Positions 32,655 through 41,587 are shown, counted from the first letter of the stretch. The stretch is 42,887 bases of DNA from a bacterium (GCA_016930535.1 JAFGGN010000102.1:1-42887); one strand, 5' to 3'. Notes: a model not told the origin generated them from the sequence alone. Program-made: numbers and translations.

Positions 32655-34892
32655 TTATCTGATAATGATAAATTTTCTGTTCACACTGTTGCCGTCCGGT
32701 GTCTGGAAGTTCGCAATGTAGAGACCGCTGACAGGCAGCTGACCTGTTTCAGTGGTCATATGTTCGATGGGCAATTCTCCCCAGGATCGGTCGCCAGAAC
32801 CCGTATGCTCGATGGTGGTGACCAGATCGCCGCTTTCCGTATAGATCCTGATCGTACACTTCGTTGGCAGTTCATAAAACATGATCTTGTCCGGTTCTCC
32901 CGGAAACTGCAGTTCACGTGCGGCATAGTTGTAGGGATTGGGAACAATCACGATATCGTCAAGATTCGAACCGGCTTCTCTTGTCAGGTAGGCAGCCCGT
33001 GTTGTCATATTCAGATACCGGCCGCTTTCCAGAACCGCTCCTGAATTCCTGACATCGGGTCCGTTGCTCACACCATCATCGTACGCGGTCACATAATAGA
33101 AATAGGCCGTACCGCGTATCACTTCGTTATCTTCATACTGATGCACTGAATTTCCGGGAAAATCCCTGACCAGCTTCCACTCGCCATGCTCCCGGGTCGG
33201 CGTGTCTTCGGTGGGAATATACCCCTCGTAACGCAGCCCTTCGGACCGGTAGAGCCTGTAGCCCGCAAAATCCGCGGCAGCCTCGGATTCATCCCCCCAC
33301 GAAATGATGATTTTATCGGGATTCGAGGCGACTTCGATAGACGGAGGCGGGGGAGGAACAGGCACATTGTAATTGTTGCTCACGGCCCATTGGGCCGCAC
33401 TCATATTGGCCAGAAAGGAATCGATCCCGGTAAATACCCAGCAATCCTTTGCCCAGTCATTGTAATCGTTGTTATAGAGATCGGGATTGTTCTTGAAGGG
33501 AATCGGCATATTGTCTTCCAGTCCGGTTCCGGCACCCGTATCGAATGTCATGCCCTCAGGAGGTTCACAGACGCCATTTTCCCAATCTGTACCGACCTCC
33601 CATATTTTCAGGGAATTCATGACGCCAAAGCCGTCCGCCCAGACGACCCTGATCGATTCTCCGGGTTTTAACGTATAAGGCCCCGCTGCCCAGTGAAATG
33701 CCGCACCATATGTCACCCAATCGAGATCGTGAATATTGTTGACACCCGGGACCGCGGACCATTCCATTCTGGCGGACCGGTGACCGGGACGAATCGTCTT
33801 TTCGGGAAACGGATTGTTTTCTTCCGTTAACCGGGGGACATTGCCCCGCCATTCCCAGCCCTCTTTCATGACCCGGTAGACACGGGTCCAGTCCGCAACC
33901 GGATCCATGCTTGAGGGATTCGACCGTGTCCACTGAAGATCGCTGTTTTCGGTTCCTGTCATGGCAGGCTGATCGAAATCATCTGTCGGATCATTCGGGG
34001 ATTTATCCACATGAAGAATACCGGTACCGACCGTATAGGGATTCCATAAAAATCCCGGCGGATTGGTCATATTCCCGTTTCCGGTGGCAATGGCATCACC
34101 CGTATCATCGGTTGTTCCGGAATCGCCGCGCCGTGAAGGATATGCATAGCGCACACGCAATGTGTCTTCCTCATACTCTCCCTGGCCCGTATACCAGTAT
34201 TGCGAATCCCACCTTTCAAGCCTGCTGAATCTCATGAAGTAAAGGCTGTCCAGTGTCTGATTCGGGAGTTCGATGTCTTCATCCAGATCCGTGTTTCCGG
34301 TATTCGTAAAAGTCCAGTCCCAGATAATATAATCATCATGGTTCCTCACACTCCAGGCAAGCACCTTCTGGTCGATGGTGACGCCGATATCGGTATTGAT
34401 CCTTGATGTGATCATGATATCGGCGGTTCCCGGTATCTTTTCCGGAGCGACCTCATCGCCCTCAAGCGGGAACGGATCCTGCACTTCATAACCGTCCACG
34501 ACGATTTTGGGCGGCTGATATCTCATCGTCCGGCGAATATAATACCCGTCTTCATCCGGAACCGGCATGGTCACGTTTTCCTCGTCGAATTCAACAGCCG
34601 AAGCGCCGGTGAGCATGATGGGCCAAACCTCGCCGTCCTCGTCCACCCAGTCCTTGCAGCCGATATACCATCCTGCCCAGTCGATTGCGGTAGAAGGCCA
34701 CCAAAGATAATGTCCCTTGGTATTCATGAAGCCGCGATATGCCCCTGCATTTTCACCCTGACTGGTATTGTCGTCGATCCGTGTCCAGTAATTGCCGACC
34801 CTGACCTGCTTTGTGAGAAATGCATAGGCAATCGTATAAAAAAACAGCAGACAGAACAGGAGGATTCCAATGACAATATATTTTCTTTTCAT
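32655..34892 (-). CDS. Secreted FN3 protein with alternative sorting domain (cassette B)
   Basis: A 745-aa exported protein (signal peptide 'IVIGILLFCLLFFYTIAYA') with the same overall plan as the cassette A protein: an N-terminal region of unknown fold ('GAYRGFMNTKGHYLWWPS', 'DIMITSRINTDIGVTIDQ'), an FN3-like domain near 511 ('IEVASNPDKIIISWGDESE', 'FAGYRLYRSE', 'YFYYVTAYDDG') and a sorting-type end from about 648 ('VPNPYNYAARELQF', 'ELPTKCTIRIYTESGDLVTT', final 'NRKFIIIR'). It is about a third shorter than the cassette A protein and lacks its calcium-loop region. The second ATG (34892) is preferred because GGAAGG is 8 nt before it and too close to the first ATG at 34898. Function unknown; its place between receptor and PorV suggests a receptor partner on the surface. 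Confidence 0.72.
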   Translation of the reverse strand: MKRKYIVIGILLFCLLFFYTIAYAFLTKQVRVGNYWTRIDDNTSQGENAGAYRGFMNTKGHYLWWPSTAIDWAGWYIGCKDWVDEDGEVWPIMLTGASAVEFDEENVTMPVPDEDGYYIRRTMRYQPPKIVVDGYEVQDPFPLEGDEVAPEKIPGTADIMITSRINTDIGVTIDQKVLAWSVRNHDDYIIWDWTFTNTGNTDLDEDIELPNQTLDSLYFMRFSRLERWDSQYWYTGQGEYEEDTLRVRYAYPSRRGDSGTTDDTGDAIATGNGNMTNPPGFLWNPYTVGTGILHVDKSPNDPTDDFDQPAMTGTENSDLQWTRSNPSSMDPVADWTRVYRVMKEGWEWRGNVPRLTEENNPFPEKTIRPGHRSARMEWSAVPGVNNIHDLDWVTYGAAFHWAAGPYTLKPGESIRVVWADGFGVMNSLKIWEVGTDWENGVCEPPEGMTFDTGAGTGLEDNMPIPFKNNPDLYNNDYNDWAKDCWVFTGIDSFLANMSAAQWAVSNNYNVPVPPPPPSIEVASNPDKIIISWGDESEAAADFAGYRLYRSEGLRYEGYIPTEDTPTREHGEWKLVRDFPGNSVHQYEDNEVIRGTAYFYYVTAYDDGVSNGPDVRNSGAVLESGRYLNMTTRAAYLTREAGSNLDDIVIVPNPYNYAARELQFPGEPDKIMFYELPTKCTIRIYTESGDLVTTIEHTGSGDRSWGELPIEHMTTETGQLPVSGLYIANFQTPDGNSVNRKFIIIR

Positions 34893-34930
34893 AGCCATTT
34901 CCTTCCGTTTCTTGCTTAAGTACGGTCCAC

Positions 34931-37900
34931 TTAGAAATTAATACCAATACCGAACGTGAAGGTTCTTGGATAGAAAAAAGTCAGAAATTCACGATTGGGC
35001 ATGTCGATCCAGGGTTTGTCCTTGCTTTTTACATCCCCCGGCTTATCATCGCCTCCGATATAACCCATGGCTGCATATTCTTCTTTGGTTGCCACTTCAT
35101 CGCCGTTATAGCGCGGAAGCCTCAGCGACCTCATGTAATTGTACCGGTCATCCGCATCGGCAAAACCCGATTCCTCCATGAATTTGATATCGAATACATT
35201 GGCCACATCCAGATAAAAATTCAGATTGACACGATGAATACCGACATTCTTTCTCAGTCTCAGATCAAATGTCGTCCGCCCTTTCCACTGCAGCGGATCG
35301 ATTTTCTGCACATCACCTATGGGATTCCAGAACGCGTAGGTATCTTCGTTTTCATACTTTCCCGCTCTCCAGCTGTAAAGCATATCCATGCGGATGCCTG
35401 CCAGGGGTTTGTATCCGGCGAGTGCGGGACCGAAATCATCCGGACTGGCAATCGTCAGGTTGGCCCGGGCAAGGGGACGGGCAAGCGGACGCTCCTGAAC
35501 AGGATTCATCAGCCCCTCCTGTTCATTCTGTCTCGGGTCTTCATAGTAGGTTTGCCGTCCCACATATCCCGAGGTCGTGACCATATAATTGTAGTTCGCC
35601 CATCCGGTTATCCACGCGCCGAACCGCTTTTCCAGCCTTATTTCGAATCCGCGTATATCCTCATAGTTGTTGTTTTCCTGGGACCAGTAATCGATGCCTC
35701 CGTCGAGACCGACATAATGAATATTGGCCAGCTGATCCGTGATATCCTTATAATATCCCGACAAATGGATCAGAAACATGTCGGACAGGCTGTATTCGAC
35801 ACCCAGTTCATACGCCACGGTTTTGGCAAAATCCGCATTGGGATTGCCGATATCGGTAAGCCCTCTCGACCGTTTCATGATGATAAACAGCTCATTGTTG
35901 GTGGGAGTCGAGTAGAAATGGCCGTAATTGAAGTAGAGCTTGGCATTTTCCGAAATCGGATGCGAGATGCCCAGACGGGGAGCCAGCTTCATGCGGACCC
36001 TGGCATCTTCATAGGGCGCCAGTGATTCGAAATTATCCATAAATCGCTGACGGAAATACTGGGAATACCTTTCCGTTATAAAGGCTTTGGAATTGGGATC
36101 GCTGAAATCCGCCCTCAATCCCATATTGGCGATCATTCCCTCGAATTCGAGTTTGTTCTGAACGTACAGACCGCCGCGATAAGGATACCGTTTCCATTGA
36201 ACGGTCCAGTTGTTGCCCTCGTCCCCGATCTGATTATGTTCATAGTGCACATCGAGATCGTCGTAATTCAGCTCAACGCCTGCTTTAACCTGATTGTACT
36301 TGTTGACCTGGCTCGTAATATCAAACTTGAGGTTCAGGGTATTGACCTCTGAATAATCGCGGGTGGATCCTTCCCCTGAGGAGGACATCTGATCCCCGGT
36401 CATGACTTCGATGCCGACCTTATATCCGTAGGGGGTTTCATCAACCGGAATCGAACCGAGATATCCGAGGGTATCGGGACTCCGGAAATCATCGCCTGAG
36501 GGACCCCGGCAAAGGTTTTGGACACGGGTCCAGGATAATCTGACATTATAAAATGTACTCGGGCTTAATACATGATCTACGGAAAGCCCCCCCATCGATC
36601 TGTAAATATCAAATTGATTCAGGGCCGAGGGATAGTAGAGCGAACCATTTCCGCCGAGTCCGTAATCCTGACCTGTTGCAATTGCAGAATAGAGGATATC
36701 CATGCCGCTTGTCATGTAGGCATCCATGCCCGATCCCCGCGGATTATTGGACAGTGTATTTATTTCCCCGTAAATCCCCTCAACCATCAGTTTCAAAGAA
36801 GGCGTGAGGTTCGAGGTCAGTTTCACCTGTGAATTCTGCTCCGAGTAATAATCCCTGCTGGTCGGCAGTCCGAACATCTCCTTGTTGATCCTGTGATTGG
36901 CGAAAAATCTGAGATCGCCCAAAGCCTCATTGATGAAAGGCACCGGTCCGCCAAAACTGACATCCATATTCCAGTCCGGCAAATGCCCGTACTGCCCGGC
37001 TTCGCGGTTGTTGACGCCAAGTGAATCAAAGACAAAATCCTCGACGCCTTCCACTCTGTGCTGCCACATAAAGAGCTTCTGCGCATCTTCAGGCGTCACA
37101 TCCGGATACTTTCTCTTCAGGGTTCTGTATATTTTATTCCAGCCCTGGAAAGAAGGATACCTTTCCTGGGTCTCCTCGTCCCAGGCTGAAGTGCCGTCCC
37201 AGCAGACTTCCGGATCGAGAAACGGCCGCAGGAAATAGTTGTCGGGATCAAAGACCGACAATCCCCTGTGCTTCCGATGCGCAGGCGTCAGCCGGCCGTC
37301 GATCGTACCGTTATATGTTTTAGGGGATCCCTCCTTGGTGACCACATTCACCAGCCCCGACCGGATATTGCCGTATTCTGCGTTAAATCCTCCCTTGATG
37401 ATGTTTATTTCCTGGATCGAACTCAGATTGACCATCATCATCGGCCGGTTGTTGCGGTTGTCGACCATCATCAGTCCATCCACCATCAGGGCATTTTCAC
37501 CTCTGCCTCCGCCCCTGATGGTCATGCTGCCTCTTACAGTCGGATCGATATCCACACCGGCCTGAAGAGAAATCACCTGTTCGATACTCGTGACGCTTGG
37601 AACCTCTGCCAGTTCTGAAGCGTCCAGGCTGATCTGGCTGGCAGACATGTCCATTTTGATCACATTCTTTTCAGCAACAACGGTGACGACTTCTCCTTCG
37701 ATCGTCGTCGCTTCCAGGGAGAAATCGACGGTAGCCGTATGGTCGGCCGACACAGTCACATCGGTTTTCTGAACGGTTTGATAACCCATCATGGAAACAG
37801 AAATTGTATAGGAGCCCGGCGGAATATTGATCATGAAGTAATCGCCATCGAGATCGGCAGCTGTCCCGAAATTCGTACCCTCGATGATGACATTGGCACC

Positions 37901-38023
37901 AATGAGCGGATCTTTCGTTTCTGCGTCCGAGACCTTTCCGGATATTTTACCGGTAATGCCGCAAAATCCATTGGGCACCATGCTGAACAAAAGAAGCATG
38001 ATCAATGAATACTTTTTATTCAT
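34931..38023 (-). CDS. TonB-dependent receptor, SusC-like style (cassette B)
   Basis: A 1030-aa outer-membrane receptor related to that at 22932-25895. Order: signal peptide ('LIMLLLFSMVPNGFCG'), carboxypeptidase-regulatory-like domain ('GKISGKVSDAETKDPLIGAN', 'GDYFMINIPPGSYTISVSMM'), plug ('GSMTIRGGGRGENALMVDGL', 'FNAEYGNIRSGLVNVVTKEG') and a barrel ending 'RTFTFGIGINF' with terminal Phe. It should take up ligands via TonB. AAGGAGAAGGAG precedes the ATG. It heads cassette B (receptor, FN3 protein, PorV), with gaps of 38 and 45 nt, and is probably the first gene of the transcript; no convincing promoter was found by eye upstream. Sequence divergence from the cassette A receptor suggests a different ligand. 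Confidence 0.9.
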   Translation of the reverse strand: MNKKYSLIMLLLFSMVPNGFCGITGKISGKVSDAETKDPLIGANVIIEGTNFGTAADLDGDYFMINIPPGSYTISVSMMGYQTVQKTDVTVSADHTATVDFSLEATTIEGEVVTVVAEKNVIKMDMSASQISLDASELAEVPSVTSIEQVISLQAGVDIDPTVRGSMTIRGGGRGENALMVDGLMMVDNRNNRPMMMVNLSSIQEINIIKGGFNAEYGNIRSGLVNVVTKEGSPKTYNGTIDGRLTPAHRKHRGLSVFDPDNYFLRPFLDPEVCWDGTSAWDEETQERYPSFQGWNKIYRTLKRKYPDVTPEDAQKLFMWQHRVEGVEDFVFDSLGVNNREAGQYGHLPDWNMDVSFGGPVPFINEALGDLRFFANHRINKEMFGLPTSRDYYSEQNSQVKLTSNLTPSLKLMVEGIYGEINTLSNNPRGSGMDAYMTSGMDILYSAIATGQDYGLGGNGSLYYPSALNQFDIYRSMGGLSVDHVLSPSTFYNVRLSWTRVQNLCRGPSGDDFRSPDTLGYLGSIPVDETPYGYKVGIEVMTGDQMSSSGEGSTRDYSEVNTLNLKFDITSQVNKYNQVKAGVELNYDDLDVHYEHNQIGDEGNNWTVQWKRYPYRGGLYVQNKLEFEGMIANMGLRADFSDPNSKAFITERYSQYFRQRFMDNFESLAPYEDARVRMKLAPRLGISHPISENAKLYFNYGHFYSTPTNNELFIIMKRSRGLTDIGNPNADFAKTVAYELGVEYSLSDMFLIHLSGYYKDITDQLANIHYVGLDGGIDYWSQENNNYEDIRGFEIRLEKRFGAWITGWANYNYMVTTSGYVGRQTYYEDPRQNEQEGLMNPVQERPLARPLARANLTIASPDDFGPALAGYKPLAGIRMDMLYSWRAGKYENEDTYAFWNPIGDVQKIDPLQWKGRTTFDLRLRKNVGIHRVNLNFYLDVANVFDIKFMEESGFADADDRYNYMRSLRLPRYNGDEVATKEEYAAMGYIGGDDKPGDVKSKDKPWIDMPNREFLTFFYPRTFTFGIGINF

Positions 38024-38365
38024 CTCCTTCTCCTTTCATAATAAAAAGCAGTCACTCCATCAGGATGTCGTCAAGGTATTCGGAAAAGTCCAGATCGTTA
38101 TCATATTCGCATTATTAAGCATTTCGGACTCAAACTGTCACACTGTATCGGTAAATTTAAAACCTAGGAATAATCAGAGGTGCATCAGGGAACATACATC
38201 CAATCCGTCTCCGGAAAATGATGTGACATGATCCGCATTTGACAAAATTGCTGTCGTTACGATGATCAGAATGCCATTGCTGTTTTACACCTGAAATAAT
38301 ACACATATTATTGTTGTCATAAAAGCCTCTTTTTACTTTTTTATCACCAGATCGCGCAAAGTATA
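38024..38365. other. Non-coding region upstream of the cassette B receptor
   Basis: No credible gene. It should contain the promoter of the cassette B receptor, but no convincing -35/-10 pair at standard spacing was found. A 7-bp A/T inverted repeat (AATAATA / TATTATT) lies near 38297-38315. The end of the region borders the tmRNA terminator. Confidence 0.4.
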
Positions 38366-38405
38366 TAAAAAGAAAGAGGCCGTCCCATTCAGGTGACGGC
38401 CTCTT
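38366..38405 (-). terminator. Rho-independent terminator of tmRNA
   Basis: AAGAGGCCGTC (38374-38384) and GACGGCCTCTT (38395-38405) form an 11-bp perfect GC-rich stem with a 10-nt loop. On the minus strand the stem is followed by a T-rich tract (TCTTTTT). It begins a few bases after the tmRNA 3' CCA. Confidence 0.9.
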
Positions 38406-38411
38406 CATTTG

Positions 38412-38765
38412 TGGAGACGGCGGGAATCGAACCCGCGTCCGAAAACAGGGCTCGAGGGACCACTACGTGCGTAGTCTGTCTTTGATTCTCATCGAAGCAT
38501 CCCGGCAGACAGGGCTGTCCCCGACATATCCTGATTTGGTTTCGCCCGGCTGTCCTCAGGAGAGACAGCGGACTAACCCGCCAAAGTCGACGCTCCGTAA
38601 CGGGCCCGGCAGGTACGGCCCGTCAGGAACGGGTTGCCTAATTAGGCAGCCATGGCATAATTGTAATCGCCAATTAAATTGGTTTCCCGGATTTTTAGCC
38701 AGGCTCCAGGAACCTGAACACGCGTTCCCAGGCTCCTCTGCCCCCGTCGAAACCATGTCGTCCCC
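38412..38765 (-). ncRNA. ssrA: tmRNA (transfer-messenger RNA), one-piece
   Basis: A 354-nt one-piece tmRNA. The tRNA-like ends are clear: the 5' end GGGGACG pairs with CGTCTCC at the 3' end (one G-U), followed by discriminator A and an encoded CCA. The T arm reads GCGGG-TTCGATT-CCCGC, and the 5' side carries 'GGTTTCGACGGGG', a hallmark of tmRNA. The mRNA-like part encodes the tag (38642-38686) and ends in TAATTAG. The rest forms GC-rich pseudoknot-type stems. With SmpB it releases stalled ribosomes and tags their products for proteolysis. A sigma70 promoter lies upstream (38789-38817) and an intrinsic terminator downstream. The promoter implies a 5' leader of about 16 nt to be removed by RNase P. 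Confidence 0.95.
38642..38686 (-). other. tmRNA proteolysis-tag reading frame
   Basis: The tag frame ends ...GDYNYAMAA followed by TAA. Aligning the upstream AAAAATCCGG with the E. coli AAAAATAGTC that precedes its resume codon places the resume codon at GAA (38684-38686), giving a 14-aa tag ETNLIGDYNYAMAA. The C-terminus AMAA replaces the common ALAA. The resume codon is inferred, not proven. Confidence 0.7.
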
Positions 38766-38788
38766 AATGTCACAGAACAAAGCAGAAC

Positions 38789-38817
38789 AATATAAGCAGT
38801 CCGGAGGCTGAAATCAA
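38789..38817 (-). promoter_or_regulatory. tmRNA promoter
   Basis: On the minus strand TTGATT (38812-38817), a 17-bp spacer, and TATATT (38789-38794), about 23 nt before the mature tmRNA 5' end. It is nearly identical in form to the promoter at 15374-15402. Confidence 0.65.
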
Positions 38818-38879
38818 CCTCCAATTGATTATATGGATGTGATACACCTCAGGTTCCGGATTTATTCAGCCATATGCCG

Positions 38880-41480
38880 TCACTTCAGGATCAGCATTTT
38901 GCGGCTGATCCTGACTGCAACGGTTCCCTTTTCACCGGCCGTTTCAAACCGGCAGAAATAGATCCCGCTCGGCAGGTCTTCAGAATGAAACCGGTATACT
39001 CGGCGTCCGGGATCCTGAACCGCGGCCTCCTGGTGAACCCGGCGGCCGCGCAAATCGGTCACCGTGAAAACAACACGGCTCTTTTCAGGAACCGTGAAGG
39101 GAATGGACGTCGATGCATTGAAAGGATTCGGAAAGTTCGCTTCAAGCGCATAATCCGTACATGCATTTTCACCGGACGCAGGGATTCCGGATGAAACCAG
39201 TGTCAGGAGCACATTGTCTATATACACATCCTGTTTCGATGCCCCGGCGTTCACCACGACTCTCGCCTTCAGTTCCGTGGGCTCGGTCATGGTGAATTCA
39301 TAACTGTAACGCTTCTTTTTGGAGGAAAGCCACACGCCGCCGATCCGGCTGTAACCGGTATACGGATCCCCGTTCTTTTCCACCTCGATCCCGATGGCCC
39401 TTGCCTGGTCCGCATACGCATCGAACTCGAACCGGTAGGTCCTGCCCTGAATCAGCTGAATATTCGGGTGCCAGGCCTGAATGTGCCAGGATTCCGTGCC
39501 GATTTCCTGAATATGAAATTGCATTTCTCCGGCCCCGTTCAGAAGAATCTCGGCGCTCCCCTGGTGAACGAGCCACTCCCATTGGTCCAGGCCGTGAGAA
39601 AAATCGCCGTTGGCCACCATATTCTCACCGGGTTCGAAAAACTGGACCAACACGTGCTCTTCATTGGAAAATCCGCTTTCCGTTCCCCGGCTGTCGACCG
39701 CGGTGACCCGGAAATGATAATGCTGCCTGTTTTCCAGATCCGTGAAATGCACGAAGGGCCGGGTCGAGACGGCCATCAGCTGCGTTGGCTGCGGATCGTG
39801 ACCGCCGTAAATGCGGTATTCTGTCACATCGGCATCTCCGAACTTATTGAACAGAAGCGTGATCCGTTCGGGACCATGCTCGATCAGCAGATAAGGAACG
39901 GCCGCCTTGCCATGCCACGGAAACCGGTACGCCCTGTAGGATTCATGATGCACAACGAAATCGAGCTCGAACGCCTTGGTATGAACCTGCCGGACCTCGG
40001 TCCATTTCGGGAGAAACTGATTGGCCCAGCAGATGCCCACATGACCGCCGGGCAGCCGCTGCACGCTCCCCATGGCCGGCGAGAACAGGTTGTGCGATTC
40101 GGGGTATTCCCAGATTCTGGTCACGGTCCGGTTCAGGGTGTCGACCGCAAATTCAAGGGCCCTGGAATACGCGGGGTTGTGAAAATTGCCGTTGTCGAAT
40201 ACCAGGTAATGACCGTCGGGAAGCACCCGGATGCAATGCTGATACGAGATCCGGTCCGTGTCATTGGTCCATTCGAATTCGTCGTTTTCACCGCCCAGGC
40301 GCCACATGATCGCTCCGGTCTGACGGTTGATCTTCGTAATCTCGCTCAGGTGGCGGCTGGAAACCAGCAGATGGCCGTCATGATCCACATCGATGGCATT
40401 CATATGTGCATAATCGATGTACAGGTTTCTGAGATCCTCATACACCGCATCTTCGATATCATAATGATCCCAGCTCCGCCAGATGAACACCGGATGATCA
40501 CCGGCGTCCATCTCGACCACACTGTTACCCCGCACCCTGGCATCCGTCCGGCCGCCATCCACCTCTGCACTGATATCCACGACCTGATCATCCTTGGCAA
40601 TGATCAGGTAATGCCCGTTCGGCAGTACCTGAAGCTCGTGCTCGTCCATATAATATCCCGGTGGCGCGTAAAATGTATCCACCACCGTATACGTCGTGTC
40701 CAGGGCGATAAAGTGGCGGTTGTAAAATCCGCCGTCAATCATCATGGTCAGCCGGCCGTCCGGCTGTACCTTGAAATCCTGCCTGTTGTCCTGTGACCGG
40801 ACATACCAGACGGGTGCGCCGGTGTTGTCCGTGATCATGCTGTAATGCGGATTGCTGCTCCAGCTCGTGTTGAGAAAGAGATAACCCTCCGCAGGATCCT
40901 CGTTGATGTTCACATCGACCAGGGGGAAATCGGACGGCACGGAAACGCCGTTCAGGATCAGGGGATCTCCTGTGGCCGTTTGTTCTATTACACGATCTTG
41001 TTCCGCCCGCGATGCGCTTTTCGCAAAACCATCAACCGGGATGTCCGGTACGGCGGACCGGGCTGTAAAAAAATGAAACACCGTGTCCGGAGAAACCGGT
41101 CCGTTTCCCTGCATGACCGGTTTGAGACAGACCGTCACCTTTTCTCCGGGCAGAAAGGCTTCCGAGGGTTCGAATACCAGTGTCTTCCTGTCATCCGCGA
41201 TGATGCTTTGACCCGCTGCTGGACCGCTTTGTTCTCCTGTTACAATCAGGCATCCGGACATCGCAACTGTCCGTGCGTATGACGCATCCATAAAGCGGAC
41301 AATAACCGGGGATTTAACCGAATGCCGGTTCGTACAAGGTATGGGGAACAGATAGGTTATGGAATTGGTTCTGGTTGCCAATGACGGCACGAAAAAGGCC
41401 AGAAAGAGTCCATGAACAATGATACATGTCTTCAGTTGTTCCGGAGCCCATCTCATGAGAGATGATTTAATTCCATCCAT
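38880..41480 (-). CDS. Secreted arylsulfotransferase-like (ASST) protein with C-terminal sorting domain
   Basis: An 866-aa exported protein. Order: signal-like hydrophobic stretch (about 18-36); an Ig-like domain of SbsA/Big_5 type ('DDRKTLVFEPSEAFLPGEKV'); a propeller of the arylsulfotransferase (ASST/Arylsulfotran_2) family, about 190-530, with 'DEHELQVLPNGHYLIIAKDD', 'HMNAIDVDHDGHLLVSSRHL', 'TGAIMWRLGG' and 'QHCIRVLPDGHYLVFDNGN'; an FN3-like part; a CBM4_9-like jelly-roll (about 640-775, 'NMVANGDFSHGLDQWEW'); and a sorting domain ('NFPNPFNASTSIPF', end 'RKMLILK'). ASST enzymes move sulfate between phenols; many family members in these phyla are uncharacterised, so activity is not certain. 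AAAGG precedes the ATG, and a promoter is at 41522-41550. Confidence 0.8.
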   Translation of the reverse strand: MDGIKSSLMRWAPEQLKTCIIVHGLFLAFFVPSLATRTNSITYLFPIPCTNRHSVKSPVIVRFMDASYARTVAMSGCLIVTGEQSGPAAGQSIIADDRKTLVFEPSEAFLPGEKVTVCLKPVMQGNGPVSPDTVFHFFTARSAVPDIPVDGFAKSASRAEQDRVIEQTATGDPLILNGVSVPSDFPLVDVNINEDPAEGYLFLNTSWSSNPHYSMITDNTGAPVWYVRSQDNRQDFKVQPDGRLTMMIDGGFYNRHFIALDTTYTVVDTFYAPPGYYMDEHELQVLPNGHYLIIAKDDQVVDISAEVDGGRTDARVRGNSVVEMDAGDHPVFIWRSWDHYDIEDAVYEDLRNLYIDYAHMNAIDVDHDGHLLVSSRHLSEITKINRQTGAIMWRLGGENDEFEWTNDTDRISYQHCIRVLPDGHYLVFDNGNFHNPAYSRALEFAVDTLNRTVTRIWEYPESHNLFSPAMGSVQRLPGGHVGICWANQFLPKWTEVRQVHTKAFELDFVVHHESYRAYRFPWHGKAAVPYLLIEHGPERITLLFNKFGDADVTEYRIYGGHDPQPTQLMAVSTRPFVHFTDLENRQHYHFRVTAVDSRGTESGFSNEEHVLVQFFEPGENMVANGDFSHGLDQWEWLVHQGSAEILLNGAGEMQFHIQEIGTESWHIQAWHPNIQLIQGRTYRFEFDAYADQARAIGIEVEKNGDPYTGYSRIGGVWLSSKKKRYSYEFTMTEPTELKARVVVNAGASKQDVYIDNVLLTLVSSGIPASGENACTDYALEANFPNPFNASTSIPFTVPEKSRVVFTVTDLRGRRVHQEAAVQDPGRRVYRFHSEDLPSGIYFCRFETAGEKGTVAVRISRKMLILK

Positions 41481-41521
41481 AAAGACCTTTATCAGAGGTT
41501 CTGGATTTCTCCGTTCCTTAC

Positions 41522-41550
41522 AGTATAAACAAAAGATAGAAAAAAACCAA
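41522..41550 (-). promoter_or_regulatory. Promoter of the ASST-like gene
   Basis: On the minus strand TTGGTT (41545-41550), a 17-bp spacer, and TATACT (41522-41527), giving a leader of about 35 nt. Its -35 box lies 8 bp from the -35 box of the divergent promoter at 41559-41587. Confidence 0.5.
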
Positions 41551-41558
41551 AAATATTC

Positions 41559-41587
41559 TTGACAATACGGGGCATATTAATTATATT
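41559..41587 (+). promoter_or_regulatory. Promoter of the membrane protein-regulator pair
   Basis: A perfect TTGACA (41559-41564), a 17-bp spacer, and TATATT (41582-41587). Transcription would start near 41594, leaving a leader of about 45 nt with a TTTTTGGAGGAAAT ribosome binding region. Confidence 0.75.

Noticed and set aside
38157..38408. 83-codon minus-strand frame downstream of the tmRNA
   Set aside because: It includes the terminator hairpin, lacks a ribosome binding site and shows no domain-like pattern.
38467..38824. Open frames on both strands across the tmRNA
   Set aside because: The region is a structured RNA; only the short tag frame is translated.
39468..40796. 442-codon open frame on the plus strand opposite the ASST-like gene
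   Set aside because: It lies entirely antisense to a gene with recognised domains, signal region and sorting domain; the composition is that of a shadow frame.
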